From positions 122,511 through 186,510 of the forward strand of contig NZ_NFGZ01000004.1 of NCBI RefSeq assembly GCF_002159175.1: DNA of 64,000 nucleotides. Direction: 5' to 3'. The first letter of the stretch is position 1, and each line of letters opens with the position of its first letter. Shown piece after piece: positions 32,863 to 43,180 of this stretch. A program made the position numbers and the translations under genes. Under the pieces are notes generated by a model that was given only the letters and a program-made list of their open reading frames with translations, had not been told where the DNA came from and ran no database searches. This stretch comes from Flavonifractor sp. An92 (GTDB taxonomy: Bacteria; Bacillota; Clostridia; Oscillospirales; Oscillospiraceae).

Positions 32863-33224
32863 TCGCCGGCCCCTCCTTCTGCCTGGGGCACGGGGAAGAG
32901 GCCCGGCAGGACCTGTGCGCCTTTCCCGGCTGGAGCCGGTGCGGCGTACGGGTGTGGGTGTGTGCCTGGGAGCCGCTGGACCGGGTGTGCCTGTGGAGCC
33001 TGGAGCGGGAGCAGCAGACCGAGCGGCCCCTTCTCACCGGCGGGGAGGTGTGCTTCGGCCACCTCCCCCCGGGGGCCTACGGCCTGACGCTGTGCCGGGG
33101 CGGGCGCAGGACCGCACTGGTCCTCCGCCTGCCGCCGGGGTCCAATGTGGAGCTCTGGCTGGACGGCGCGGGAGGGTGCCGCTGGCGGCGGGACGGGTGG
33201 CATTACCGCCACAATCTCCGCTGA
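32859..33224 (+). CDS. Possible small protein overlapping the CnaB-like gene (start uncertain)
   Basis: In the +1-shifted frame, an open stretch with Firmicute-like codon use runs past the stop at 32862 to 33224. It encodes up to about 121 residues, including GEVCFGHLPPGAYGLTL, which resembles another CnaB-type strand pair. No ATG/GTG/TTG with a ribosome site is at its head; a CTG overlaps the upstream stop (GCCTGATC). It may be a coupled gene with a rare start, a fourth repeat separated by a frameshift, or noncoding. Confidence 0.38.
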   Translation: MIAGPSFCLGHGEEARQDLCAFPGWSRCGVRVWVCAWEPLDRVCLWSLEREQQTERPLLTGGEVCFGHLPPGAYGLTLCRGGRRTALVLRLPPGSNVELWLDGAGGCRWRRDGWHYRHNLR

Positions 33225-33301
33225 AATGTTGCGTCTTCGGGCGGGGGCGGAGGCCCCCGCCCGGGCGCGCGGAAATTCCCGTACAAAAATTGAAATGGAA
33301 C

Positions 33302-33330
33302 TTGATAAATCGGAGAAAATGATGTATGAT
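33302..33330 (+). promoter_or_regulatory. Promoter of the SRP RNA
   Basis: TTGATA at 33302, 17 bases, TATGAT at 33325. Confidence 0.75.
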
Positions 33331-33376
33331 AACACGTACGAGCTTTCCGAAGCCGGACATGTCCGTCCGGCCCACG

Positions 33377-33653
33377 GCAAGGCCGCACTAGTCGGGGAGA
33401 TAGCGGTGCCCTGTACCTGCAATCCGCTACAGCAGGGATGAATCCCGGCCCCCGGATTTTCGTTGTGTCGTCTGACCCTGGTAAGCAGCGATGATGGACC
33501 GGCCCCGCGCAACGGGGTCCCGTGAACCGTGTCAGGCGGGGAACCGAGCAGCACTAAGCGGATCGCTCCGTGTGCCGTGGGACAACCGTTCCTGAGCCGG
33601 CTGCCTGGGTAACGGGCATAACGAAAACTTCAAAGGCCGGTGTGCGGTCTTGC
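33377..33653 (+). ncRNA. ffs: Signal recognition particle RNA, large Gram-positive type
   Basis: About 277 nt. The ends GCAAGGCCGCAC (33377-33388) and GTGCGGTCTTGC (33642-33653) pair. The 5' Alu-like domain has GGGGAGATAGCGGTGCCCTG, close to the Bacillus scRNA, and the apical S domain has GTGAACC...GTCAGG...GAGCAGCACTAAGC, the Ffh-binding loop. Works with Ffh and FtsY (the latter at 58620) in co-translational membrane targeting. Mature ends are estimated from pairing. SRP RNA directly before dnaX is the usual Firmicute place. Confidence 0.93.
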
Positions 33654-33680
33654 CCTGTGCCGGGCGGGACATGAATAGGA

Positions 33681-33730
33681 GAGGAGCGAGGGACGGGGCG
33701 GACCCGCATCCTCCGCTCCTTTTTGTTTGT
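33681..33730 (+). terminator. Terminator of the SRP RNA
   Basis: GAGGAGCGAGGGA pairs with TCCTCCGCTCCT, then TTTTTGTTTGTTT. Confidence 0.85.
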
Positions 33731-33753
33731 TTTGTGTGGATGAGGTGACAGCA

Positions 33754-35577
<1,824 letters not shown>

Positions 35578-35616
35578 GACCCGGATCGCTGTGAAGATTT
35601 AAAGGAGGAAGTACAC

Positions 35617-35961
35617 ATGGCGAAAGGCTTTGGACGCCCCGGTATGGGGGGCATGGGCGGCATCAACATGAATATGATCAAGCAGGCCCAGAAGATGCAG
35701 CAGGACATGCAGAAGATGCAGCAGGAGCTCCAGGAGAAGGAGTACACCGCCCAGGCCGGCGGCGGCGTGGTGGAGGCTGTGGTCACCGGTAAGCGGGAGC
35801 TCAAGAGCCTGACCATCGACCCCGAGGCGGTGGACCCCGAGGACGTGGAGATGCTCCAGGACCTGATCGTGGCCGCCGTGAACGAGGCCATCCGCAAGGC
35901 CGACAGCGACGCGGCCAGCTCCATGCAGCAGATCACCGGCGGGCTGGGCCTGTCCTTCTGA
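35617..35961 (+). CDS. YbaB/EbfC family nucleoid-associated protein
   Basis: 114 residues. Gly/Met-rich N-terminus, long helix of QKMQQ repeats (about 20-45), then the DNA-binding beta sheet. Dimeric DNA-binding protein usually found between dnaX and recR; recR is not here. AAAGGAGG before ATG 35617. Confidence 0.94.
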   Translation: MAKGFGRPGMGGMGGINMNMIKQAQKMQQDMQKMQQELQEKEYTAQAGGGVVEAVVTGKRELKSLTIDPEAVDPEDVEMLQDLIVAAVNEAIRKADSDAASSMQQITGGLGLSF

Positions 35962-35963
35962 GC

Positions 35964-36524
35964 ATGGACCGCGCAGCGCAACTGGGGGCGGACGCGGTGG
36001 TGGAGACGGAGCGTCTCCTCCTGCGCCCGCTCACCCCGGCGGACCGGGGCGACCTGTGCGAGATCCTCCAGGACAAGGAGACCATGTACGCCTACGAGCA
36101 CGCCTTTTCCGACGAAGAGGTGGACCAGTGGCTCCAGAACCAGCTCCGCCGCTACCGGGAGGAGGGCTTCGGCCTCTGGGCCGCCGTGGACCGGACGAGC
36201 GGGGAGATGGTGGGCCAGATCGGCCTCACCCTCCAGGACTGGGACGGACGGCGGGTGCCCGAGGTGGGGTATCTCCTGAAACGTCGCTTCTGGGGGATGG
36301 GCTACGCCACTGAGGGGGCCCGTGGGTGCATGGACTACGCCTTTGAGCGCCTGGGCCTTCTGTGGGTCTGCTCCATCATCCGGGACAACAATCTGCCCTC
36401 TCAGCGGGTGGCTCAGCGCAACGGCCTGACCCCCCGGGGGCATCTGGTCAAACACTATTATGATATGGACATGCCCCACACCGTCTGGTGCGCCTGGCGT
36501 CCGGGCGGGGAGGAATTGCCGTGA
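35964..36524 (+). CDS. GNAT N-acetyltransferase, RimJ/RimL-like
   Basis: 186 residues. ETERLLLRPLTPAD at the start, acetyl-CoA loop RRFWGMGYATEGARG near residue 113, and IIRDNNLPSQRVAQRNG near 140 are typical of RimJ-type enzymes that acetylate ribosomal protein N-termini, amino acids or drugs. Begins two bases after the YbaB stop with a weak ribosome site, so it is probably coupled. Substrate unknown. Confidence 0.87.
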   Translation: MDRAAQLGADAVVETERLLLRPLTPADRGDLCEILQDKETMYAYEHAFSDEEVDQWLQNQLRRYREEGFGLWAAVDRTSGEMVGQIGLTLQDWDGRRVPEVGYLLKRRFWGMGYATEGARGCMDYAFERLGLLWVCSIIRDNNLPSQRVAQRNGLTPRGHLVKHYYDMDMPHTVWCAWRPGGEELP

Positions 36525-37018
36525 AGCTCCATTGGCACAAGCCGGGGATGCGCAACATCAAGACCGCCGTGGCGGTGACCCTGTGCTATTTTATCTTCCT
36601 GCCCTTCTGGGACCCGTCCGGTGAGGTGGGTCCCTTTTATGCCTGTATCGCGTCGGTGATCTGCATGCAGGACTCGGTGGAGAAATCCTTCCGGCAGGGG
36701 GTCTCCCGCACCATCGGCACCCTGCTGGGCGGCCTTGTGGGTCTGGTGATCCTCTTTGTGGACGACAGCGTGAACAGCAATCTGCTGCTGGGGCTGATGC
36801 TGGGCGCGGGGTGCGTGGCGGTGATCTGGCTGTGCAATCTCATCGGCCGGGCCAGCTCCAGCTCCCTGGGCTGCGTGGTGCTCAGCGTGGTGCTCATCAA
36901 CCACGGCGGCGTGGAGCGGTATATCTATTTCCTCAGCCGGGTGGTGGAGACGGTGGTTGGCATCGCCGTTGCGGTGGCGGTCAACCATCTGCTGCCCGAT
37001 TTCCGAAAGCCGGAGTAA
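36521..37018 (+). CDS. Small FUSC/aromatic-acid-exporter-type membrane protein
   Basis: 165 residues with five or so hydrophobic helices; GMRNIKTAVAVTLCYF, ACIASVICMQDSVEKSFRQGVSRTIGT and LLGGLVGL are typical of the ArAE_1/FUSC N-terminal module. Only the membrane part is present. GTG start at 36521 overlaps the GNAT stop (GTGA), with GGGGAGG upstream. Transport substrate is unknown. Confidence 0.78.
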   Translation: MKLHWHKPGMRNIKTAVAVTLCYFIFLPFWDPSGEVGPFYACIASVICMQDSVEKSFRQGVSRTIGTLLGGLVGLVILFVDDSVNSNLLLGLMLGAGCVAVIWLCNLIGRASSSSLGCVVLSVVLINHGGVERYIYFLSRVVETVVGIAVAVAVNHLLPDFRKPE

Positions 37019-37036
37019 AGAAGGAGAGATGCGAGT

Positions 37037-38164
37037 ATGAACGAAGCAAAGGTGTATTTTTCCGACCTGCGGGCCAAGCCCGGGATGAACCTGCTCAACA
37101 AGCTGGAGAAGCTCATCCGTACCGCCGGCATCGGAGACATCGACTTTGAGAAGAAGATGGTTGCCATCAAGCTCCACTTCGGCGAGCCGGGCAACCTGTC
37201 CTACCTGCGGCCCAACTACGCCAAGGTGGTGGCCGACGTGGTGAAGAGCCTGGGGGGCATCCCCTTCCTCACCGACTGCAACACCCTGTATGTGGGCCGC
37301 CGGAAGAACGCCGTGGAGCACCTGGACGCGGCCTATGAGAACGGCTATTCCCCCTTCACCACCGGCTGCCAGATCCTCATCGGCGACGGCCTGAAGGGCA
37401 CCGACGACGTGGAGGTCCCCGTGGAGGGCGGCGAGTACGTGAAGAACGCCAAGATCGGCCGGGCCATCATGGACGCCGACGTGTTCATCTCCCTGTCCCA
37501 CTTCAAGGGCCACGAGGCCACCGGCTTCGGCGGCGCGCTGAAGAACATCGGCATGGGCTGCGGCAGCCGCGCCGGTAAGATGGAGCAGCACAACGCCGGC
37601 AAGCCCGACGTGGACCAGTCGGTCTGTGTGGGCTGCCGCCAGTGCGCCAAGCAGTGCGCCCAGGACGCCATCTCCTTCGGGGAGAACAAGAAGGCCTCCA
37701 TCGACCACAACAAGTGCGTGGGCTGCGGCCGCTGTCTGGGTATGTGCAACTTCGACGCCATCTCCAACTCCAACAGCTGCGCCAACGACGAGCTCAACGC
37801 CAAGATCGCCGAGTACTCCAAGGCGGTGCTGTGGGGCCGTCCCCACTTCCACATCAGCCTGGTCATCGACATCTCGCCCTACTGCGACTGCCACGCGGAG
37901 AACGACCTGCCCATCCTGCCCGACGTGGGCATGTTCGCCTCCTTCGACCCGGTGGCCCTGGACCAGGCCTGTGCTGACGCCTGCCTGCGCCAGCAGCCCA
38001 TCCCCGGCTCCCAGCTGGACGAGAACCTCCACCGTGAGGGCTTCCACGACCACCACGACCACTTCTGCAACAACTTCCCCGAGACCAACTGGCAGACCTG
38101 CCTGAGCCACGCCGAGAAGATCGGCCTGGGCACCCGGAGCTACCAGCTCATCGAGGTAAAGTAA
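37037..38164 (+). CDS. DUF362 protein with two 4Fe-4S clusters
   Basis: 375 residues. The N-terminal 185 form a DUF362 domain (KLHFGEPGN, SHFKGHEATGFGGALKNIGMGCGSRAGK). Then come two CxxCxxCxxxC ferredoxin motifs, from C197 and about C230, and a DUF362 remainder with SFDPVALDQA. A soluble electron-carrier-like protein of unknown partner, frequent in anaerobes. AAGGAGAG before ATG 37037. The C-terminus is rich in His (HDHHDHF), a possible extra metal site. Confidence 0.85.
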   Translation: MNEAKVYFSDLRAKPGMNLLNKLEKLIRTAGIGDIDFEKKMVAIKLHFGEPGNLSYLRPNYAKVVADVVKSLGGIPFLTDCNTLYVGRRKNAVEHLDAAYENGYSPFTTGCQILIGDGLKGTDDVEVPVEGGEYVKNAKIGRAIMDADVFISLSHFKGHEATGFGGALKNIGMGCGSRAGKMEQHNAGKPDVDQSVCVGCRQCAKQCAQDAISFGENKKASIDHNKCVGCGRCLGMCNFDAISNSNSCANDELNAKIAEYSKAVLWGRPHFHISLVIDISPYCDCHAENDLPILPDVGMFASFDPVALDQACADACLRQQPIPGSQLDENLHREGFHDHHDHFCNNFPETNWQTCLSHAEKIGLGTRSYQLIEVK

Positions 38165-38171
38165 GCGCCCC

Positions 38172-38201
38172 TTGACCGAAAACCTGGAAAAAGGGTATAA
38201 T
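38172..38201 (+). promoter_or_regulatory. Promoter of deoC
   Basis: TTGACC at 38172, 18 bases, TATAAT at 38196. Confidence 0.8.
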
Positions 38202-38250
38202 GATGGAGGCCCATATCCGCCCTGAGCGTGAAGAGAAAGGAATATGCAGC

Positions 38251-38898
38251 ATGGATAAGAAGGAAATTTTGAGACACTGCGACCACACCCTTCTGAAACA
38301 GGAGGCCACCTGGGAGCAGATCAAGAAGATCTGCGACGAGGGCAAGGCGTACGAGTGCGCCTCGGTGTGTATCCCCGCCTCCTATGTCAAGCAGGCGGCC
38401 GACTACGTGGGCAACGACCTGAAGATCTGTACCGTCATCGGCTTCCCCAACGGCTACTCCACCACCGAGGTGAAGGTCTTTGAGACCGAGGACGCTGTGC
38501 GCAACGGCGCCGACGAGATCGACATGGTGGTCAACCTGGGCTGGGTGAAGGACCGCCGCTGGGACGACGTGCTGGCCGAGATGAAGTCCATCAAGGCCTC
38601 CTGCAACGGGCGCATCCTGAAGGTCATCGTGGAGGCCTGCCTCCTGACCGAGGAGGAGAAGATCAAGCTCTGCGAGCTGGTCACCGAGGCGGGCGCGGAG
38701 TATATCAAGACCTCCACCGGCTTCTCCACCGGCGGCGCCACCGTGGAGGATGTGGCCCTGTTCAAGGCCCACATCGGCCCCGAGGTGAAGATCAAGGCCG
38801 CCGGCGGCATCCGCACCTTCGAGGCGGCCCAGGCCATGATGGATGCCGGCGCGGACCGCATCGGCGCCAGCGCCCTGGTGAAGCTGGCCGACGCGTAA
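38251..38898 (+). CDS. deoC: Deoxyribose-phosphate aldolase
   Basis: Splits 2-deoxyribose 5-phosphate into glyceraldehyde 3-phosphate and acetaldehyde. 215 residues. Schiff-base Lys153 in YIKTSTGFS, plus KVIVEACLL and AAGGIRTFEAA. ATG 38251 with AAAGG upstream is preferred to an in-frame ATG at 38200 that overlaps the -10 box. Sits before a nucleoside importer, so it likely serves deoxynucleoside catabolism. Confidence 0.95.
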   Translation: MDKKEILRHCDHTLLKQEATWEQIKKICDEGKAYECASVCIPASYVKQAADYVGNDLKICTVIGFPNGYSTTEVKVFETEDAVRNGADEIDMVVNLGWVKDRRWDDVLAEMKSIKASCNGRILKVIVEACLLTEEEKIKLCELVTEAGAEYIKTSTGFSTGGATVEDVALFKAHIGPEVKIKAAGGIRTFEAAQAMMDAGADRIGASALVKLADA

Positions 38899-38926
38899 GG
38901 AATCGTAAAGAAATCATAAGAAATTA

Positions 38927-38957
38927 GGAGCCTCTGCAAATTTGCAGGGGCTCCTTC
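38927..38957 (+). terminator. Terminator of deoC
   Basis: AGGAGCC-CTGCAAA pairs with TTTGCAG-GGCTCCT; short T tail. Confidence 0.8.
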
Positions 38958-39008
38958 GCACTTATTTAACACTTTTGTAAAAAGTTCCGTCGAATTGTAA
39001 AATTACAG

Positions 39009-39037
39009 TTGCCCTTTATTCGTCGGTGTTGTATAAT
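39009..39037 (+). promoter_or_regulatory. Promoter of the BMP lipoprotein gene
   Basis: TTGCCC at 39009, 17 bases, TATAAT at 39032. The 5' UTR can form a CCCAGCC/GGCTGGG stem. Confidence 0.8.
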
Positions 39038-39122
39038 ATATGCGTGCCCAGCCCAGAGAGACGCGGAAAGGCCGCCTCCGGCTGGGAACTTGTTTCTGTT
39101 CAGGAAAGGAAGGTTGATTACA

Positions 39123-40358
39123 TTGAAGAAGGGTAAAAAGATCGCAGCCCTGCTGCTTGCCCTGTCCATGAGCGCCGGCCTGGTGGCCTGCGGAGGCGGC
39201 GGCAGCACCACCAGCAATCCGCCGGAGGGCAGCGGTGATCCGAGCACTGCCGCCAGCGATTACAAGGTGGCCATGATCACCGACTATGGCGACATCACCG
39301 ACCAGTCCTTCAACCAGACCACTTACGAGGCCTGCAAGGCCTTCTGTGATGCCAACAACGTGACCTTCAACTACTATAAGCCCAGCGGCGACTCCACCGC
39401 CGAGCGTGTGGCCATGGTGGACGCCGCCGTGGCTGACGGCTACAACGTCATCGTCATGCCCGGCTACGCTTTCGGCGGCACCATCGTGGAGGCCTCCCAG
39501 AACTACCCCGACGTGAAGTTCGTGGCTCTGGACGTGGCCGCCGGCGACATCCTGGAGGCCGGTGTGCCTCTGAAGGGCGAGGAGTACGACTACAACCCCG
39601 ACAACTGGAACGTCACCGACTACTACTACTCCGATAACGTGTACAGCGCCGTGTACCAGGAGGAGCTGTGCGGCTACATGGCCGGCTACGCCGCCGTGCA
39701 GCTGGGCTACACCCACCTGGGCTTCCTGGGCGGCATGGCCGTCCCCGCCGTCATGCGCTACGGCTACGGCTTCATCCAGGGCGCCGACGCCGCTGCCTCT
39801 GAGCTGGGCATCGCCGATCAGGTGACCGTGGAGTACGTCTACGGCAACCAGTTCTCCGGCGACGCCGACATCACCAGCTACATGGACAACTGGTATCAGA
39901 CCCTGGGCGTGGAAGTCGTCTTTGCCTGCGGCGGCGGCATCTACACCTCCGCGGCTGAGGCCGCTGCCAAGGTTGGCGGCAAGGTCATCGGCGTGGACGT
40001 GGACCAGGCTGCCATCATCGACCAGTACGGCGAGGGCATGACCGTCACCTCCGCTATGAAGGGTCTGGCCCCCACCACCCAGCACATCCTGGACGAGATC
40101 ATCAACAACGACAACTGGTCCAACTACGCTGGTAAGATCGAGACCCTGGGCCTGGTGTCCGGCGACGATCCCGAGGCCAACTACGTCCAGCTGCCCATGG
40201 AGTCCACCCAGTGGGATGACAACTTCACCCAGGACAGCTACAAGGCTCTGGTGGCCGCTCTGTACGACGGCACCATCACCGTCTCCAACGACACCTCCGT
40301 GGAGCCCGCTGCCAACGCTTCGGCCATCACCGTCAACGCTTACGGCAACATCAAGTAA
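39123..40358 (+). CDS. BMP-family nucleoside-binding lipoprotein
   Basis: 411 residues. Signal peptide and lipobox LVAC (C23), then a Gly/Ser linker and the basic-membrane-protein fold (MITDYGDITDQSFNQ at its start). Substrate-binding part of the ABC importer that follows; BMP proteins with RbsA-type ATPases carry purine or other nucleosides. TTG start at 39123 after AAGGAAGG, giving MKKGKKIAALL. Codons are strongly optimised, and a terminator after it suggests the lipoprotein is made in excess over the membrane parts. Confidence 0.92.
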   Translation: MKKGKKIAALLLALSMSAGLVACGGGGSTTSNPPEGSGDPSTAASDYKVAMITDYGDITDQSFNQTTYEACKAFCDANNVTFNYYKPSGDSTAERVAMVDAAVADGYNVIVMPGYAFGGTIVEASQNYPDVKFVALDVAAGDILEAGVPLKGEEYDYNPDNWNVTDYYYSDNVYSAVYQEELCGYMAGYAAVQLGYTHLGFLGGMAVPAVMRYGYGFIQGADAAASELGIADQVTVEYVYGNQFSGDADITSYMDNWYQTLGVEVVFACGGGIYTSAAEAAAKVGGKVIGVDVDQAAIIDQYGEGMTVTSAMKGLAPTTQHILDEIINNDNWSNYAGKIETLGLVSGDDPEANYVQLPMESTQWDDNFTQDSYKALVAALYDGTITVSNDTSVEPAANASAITVNAYGNIK

Positions 40359-40385
40359 AACCGGTACCGGTTATCTCTGTCTCTA

Positions 40386-40417
40386 AGAGAGGGCGGGTTC
40401 ATCCCGCCCTCTCTTTC
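40386..40417 (+). terminator. Terminator between the lipoprotein and the importer genes
   Basis: AGAGAGGGCGGG pairs with CCCGCCCTCTCT around TTCAT, then a T/C tract. Confidence 0.82.
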
Positions 40418-40438
40418 TCTCTCTTCCACAAAATTATT

Positions 40439-40467
40439 TTGAAAAATGAGACGCAATATAGTACAAT
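40439..40467 (+). promoter_or_regulatory. Promoter of the importer ATPase/permease genes
   Basis: TTGAAA at 40439, 17 bases, TACAAT at 40462. Confidence 0.7.
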
Positions 40468-40507
40468 AGTCTTGTCACTATCCTGCGAAAGAAGGAGGTC
40501 GGTAAGC

Positions 40508-42040
40508 TTGGAACAGCCCTATGCCATTGAGATGCTGAATATCACGAAGCGCTTCCCCGGCATCATCGCCAATGACAATATCACGCTGCAGCTGAGAAAA
40601 GGCGAGATCCACGCCTTGCTGGGCGAAAACGGAGCCGGAAAATCCACGCTGATGAGCGTGCTGTTCGGACTCTACCAGCCGGAGGAGGGCACCATCAAGA
40701 AGGACGGACAGGTGGTGCAGATCAAAGACCCCAATGACGCCAACGATCTGGGGATCGGCATGGTCCATCAGCACTTCAAGCTGGTGGAGTGCTTCTCCGT
40801 CCTGGACAACATCATCCTGGGCGTGGAGCCGTGCAAGCACGGTTTCCTCCAGAAGGCCGATGCCCGCAAAAAGGTGATGGCCCTCTCGGAGAAATACGGC
40901 CTCATGGTGGACCCGGACGCGCTGATCGAGGACGTCACGGTGGGCATGCAGCAGCGCACCGAGATCCTGAAGATGCTGTACCGCGACAATGAGATCCTCA
41001 TCTTTGATGAGCCCACCGCGGTGCTGACGCCTCAGGAGATCGAGGAGCTCATGCAGATCATGCACAACCTGGCGAAGGAGGGGAAGAGCATCCTCTTCAT
41101 CTCCCACAAGCTCAACGAGATCATGGAGGTGGCCGACCGCTGCTCGGTGCTGCGCAAGGGCAAGTACATCGGCACGGTGGACATCGCCAATACCACCAAG
41201 GAAGAGCTCTCCCGGATGATGGTGGGCCGCAACGTGGAGTTCCAGGTCCACAAGGAGCCCGCCAAGCCCAAGGATGTCATCCTGGAAGTGGAGGACCTCA
41301 CCGTGGGCTCCAAGAGCCACGGCAACAACGCCGTCAAGGGCGTGAGCTTCAACGTCCGGGCCGGCGAGATCGTCTGCATCGCCGGTATCGACGGCAACGG
41401 CCAGACCGAGCTGGTCTACGGCCTGACCGGTCTGGAGCCGCTGAAGGGCGGCAAGATCTCCCTGAATGGGCAGGACATCACCCACACCTCCATCCGCAAG
41501 CGCTCCACCATGGGCATGAGCCACATCCCCGAGGACCGGCACAAGCACGGCCTGGTGCTGGACTACACCCTGGAGGACAACATGGTGCTCCAGCGGTATT
41601 TCGAGCCGGAGTTTGTCTCCAAGGCCGGATTCCTGAAGCGGAAGGCCATCCGCGCGTACGCCGAGCGGCTCATCGAGCAGTACGACGTGCGCTCCGGCCA
41701 GGGCCCCATCACCATCGCCCGGGCCATGTCGGGCGGCAACCAGCAGAAGGCCATCGTGGCCCGCGAGATCGACAAGGACCCCGAGCTTCTGATCGCGGTG
41801 CAGCCCACCCGCGGCCTGGACGTGGGCGCCATCGAGTACATCCACAAGCAGATCGTGGCCCAGCGGGACGCCGGCAAGGGCGTGCTGCTGGTGTCGCTGG
41901 AGCTGGACGAGGTCATGGCCCTGTCCGACCGCATCCTGGTCATGTACGAGGGTGAGATCGTGGGCGAACTGGACCCCAAGACCACCACCGTGGAAGAGAT
42001 GGGTCTGTACATGGCCGGCGCCAAGCGAAAGGGGGCATAA
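40508..42040 (+). CDS. Nucleoside ABC importer, double ATP-binding protein
   Basis: 510 residues, two ABC domains in one chain (RbsA/NupA type). First domain: Walker A GENGAGKST at 39-47, degenerate signature VGMQQRTEILKML, Walker B ILIFDEPTAVLT. Second domain (from about 255): altered Walker A GIDGNGQTEL, signature MSGGNQQKAIVAREI, and IAVQPTRGLD. TTG start at 40508 after AAGGAGGT. Followed within 3 bases by the permease gene. Confidence 0.94.
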   Translation: MEQPYAIEMLNITKRFPGIIANDNITLQLRKGEIHALLGENGAGKSTLMSVLFGLYQPEEGTIKKDGQVVQIKDPNDANDLGIGMVHQHFKLVECFSVLDNIILGVEPCKHGFLQKADARKKVMALSEKYGLMVDPDALIEDVTVGMQQRTEILKMLYRDNEILIFDEPTAVLTPQEIEELMQIMHNLAKEGKSILFISHKLNEIMEVADRCSVLRKGKYIGTVDIANTTKEELSRMMVGRNVEFQVHKEPAKPKDVILEVEDLTVGSKSHGNNAVKGVSFNVRAGEIVCIAGIDGNGQTELVYGLTGLEPLKGGKISLNGQDITHTSIRKRSTMGMSHIPEDRHKHGLVLDYTLEDNMVLQRYFEPEFVSKAGFLKRKAIRAYAERLIEQYDVRSGQGPITIARAMSGGNQQKAIVAREIDKDPELLIAVQPTRGLDVGAIEYIHKQIVAQRDAGKGVLLVSLELDEVMALSDRILVMYEGEIVGELDPKTTTVEEMGLYMAGAKRKGA

Positions 42041-42043
42041 GAG

Positions 42044-43180
42044 ATGAAAGGAAAACGACAGCCCCTTCTGCGCAACAAGGGCGTACAGTCCCTGCTGGCG
42101 GCTCTGCTGTGCATCCTGATCGGCCTGATCGTGGGTTACATCGTGCTGCTCATCATCAATCCCGCCGGCGCGTGGGAGGCCATCAAGACCATCGTGGAGA
42201 ACTTCCTCTACTATCCCACCGCCAACGCACGGCTGCGCTATCTGGGCAACACTCTGGTCAAGACCGCGCCGCTGCTGATGTGTTCGCTGTCCATCCTGTT
42301 TGCCTATAAGGTGGGCCTCTTTAACATCGGCGCCGCCGGTCAGTATGTGGTGGGCGCGGGCGCCAGCCTCTACTTCGCCCTGGGCCTGAACATGCCCTGG
42401 TTTGTCTGCCTCATCGCGGGTATCCTGGCCGGTGCGGTGCTGGGCGCCATCTCCGGCGCGCTGAAGGCCTACTGCAACGTCAACGAGGTCATCTCCTGCA
42501 TCATGCTCAACTGGATCAGCCTCTACCTGGTCAACACCCTGCTGACCAACGTGAAGGAGGGCGCCAGCCCCTACACCATCCAGCTCTCCACCGGTAACCC
42601 CGGCGCCATCATCCCCTCCCTGGGGCTGAGCGCGCTGTTCGGCAACAACCGCTACGTCACCATCGCCATCCCCCTGGCCGTCGTGATGTCGGTGCTCATC
42701 TGGGTGCTGCTGGAAAAGACCAAGTTCGGCTATGAGCTCAAGGCCACCGGCTTCAACAAGTTTGCCGCCAAGTACTGCGGCATGAAGGAGAAGCGCAACA
42801 TCATCCTCACCATGGCCATCGCCGGCGCGCTGGCGGGCATGGGCGCGGGCCTGCTGTACCTGACCGGGTTCGAGCAGTGGTCCACCACCCAGTCCTCGGT
42901 GCCCGCCATGGGCTTCAACGGCATCGCCGCTGCCTTCCTGGGCGGCCTGAACCCCATCGGCGCCATCTTCTCCTCCTACTTCATCCAGCACATCACCAAC
43001 GGCGGCGCGTACGTGGACAAGACCATGTACTCTGCCCAGATCTCCGATCTGGTGTCGTCGCTGATCATCTACCTGTGCGGCTTCGTTCTGTTCTTCAAGA
43101 CCACGCTGGACCGGCAGCTGGACCGCCGTGCCGAGCGTGAGGCGGCCAAAGCCGCGGCGCAGAAAGGAGGCAACGCGTAA
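42044..43180 (+). CDS. Nucleoside ABC importer permease 1
   Basis: 378 residues, about nine hydrophobic helices of the BPD_transp_2 (RbsC-like) class, with GLFNIGAAGQYVVGA near residue 90 and the GFNGIAAAFLGGLNPIG loop near 288. Ends with an Ala/Lys-rich cytoplasmic tail. Stop overlaps the next start by one base (TAATG). Confidence 0.92.
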   Translation: MKGKRQPLLRNKGVQSLLAALLCILIGLIVGYIVLLIINPAGAWEAIKTIVENFLYYPTANARLRYLGNTLVKTAPLLMCSLSILFAYKVGLFNIGAAGQYVVGAGASLYFALGLNMPWFVCLIAGILAGAVLGAISGALKAYCNVNEVISCIMLNWISLYLVNTLLTNVKEGASPYTIQLSTGNPGAIIPSLGLSALFGNNRYVTIAIPLAVVMSVLIWVLLEKTKFGYELKATGFNKFAAKYCGMKEKRNIILTMAIAGALAGMGAGLLYLTGFEQWSTTQSSVPAMGFNGIAAAFLGGLNPIGAIFSSYFIQHITNGGAYVDKTMYSAQISDLVSSLIIYLCGFVLFFKTTLDRQLDRRAEREAAKAAAQKGGNA

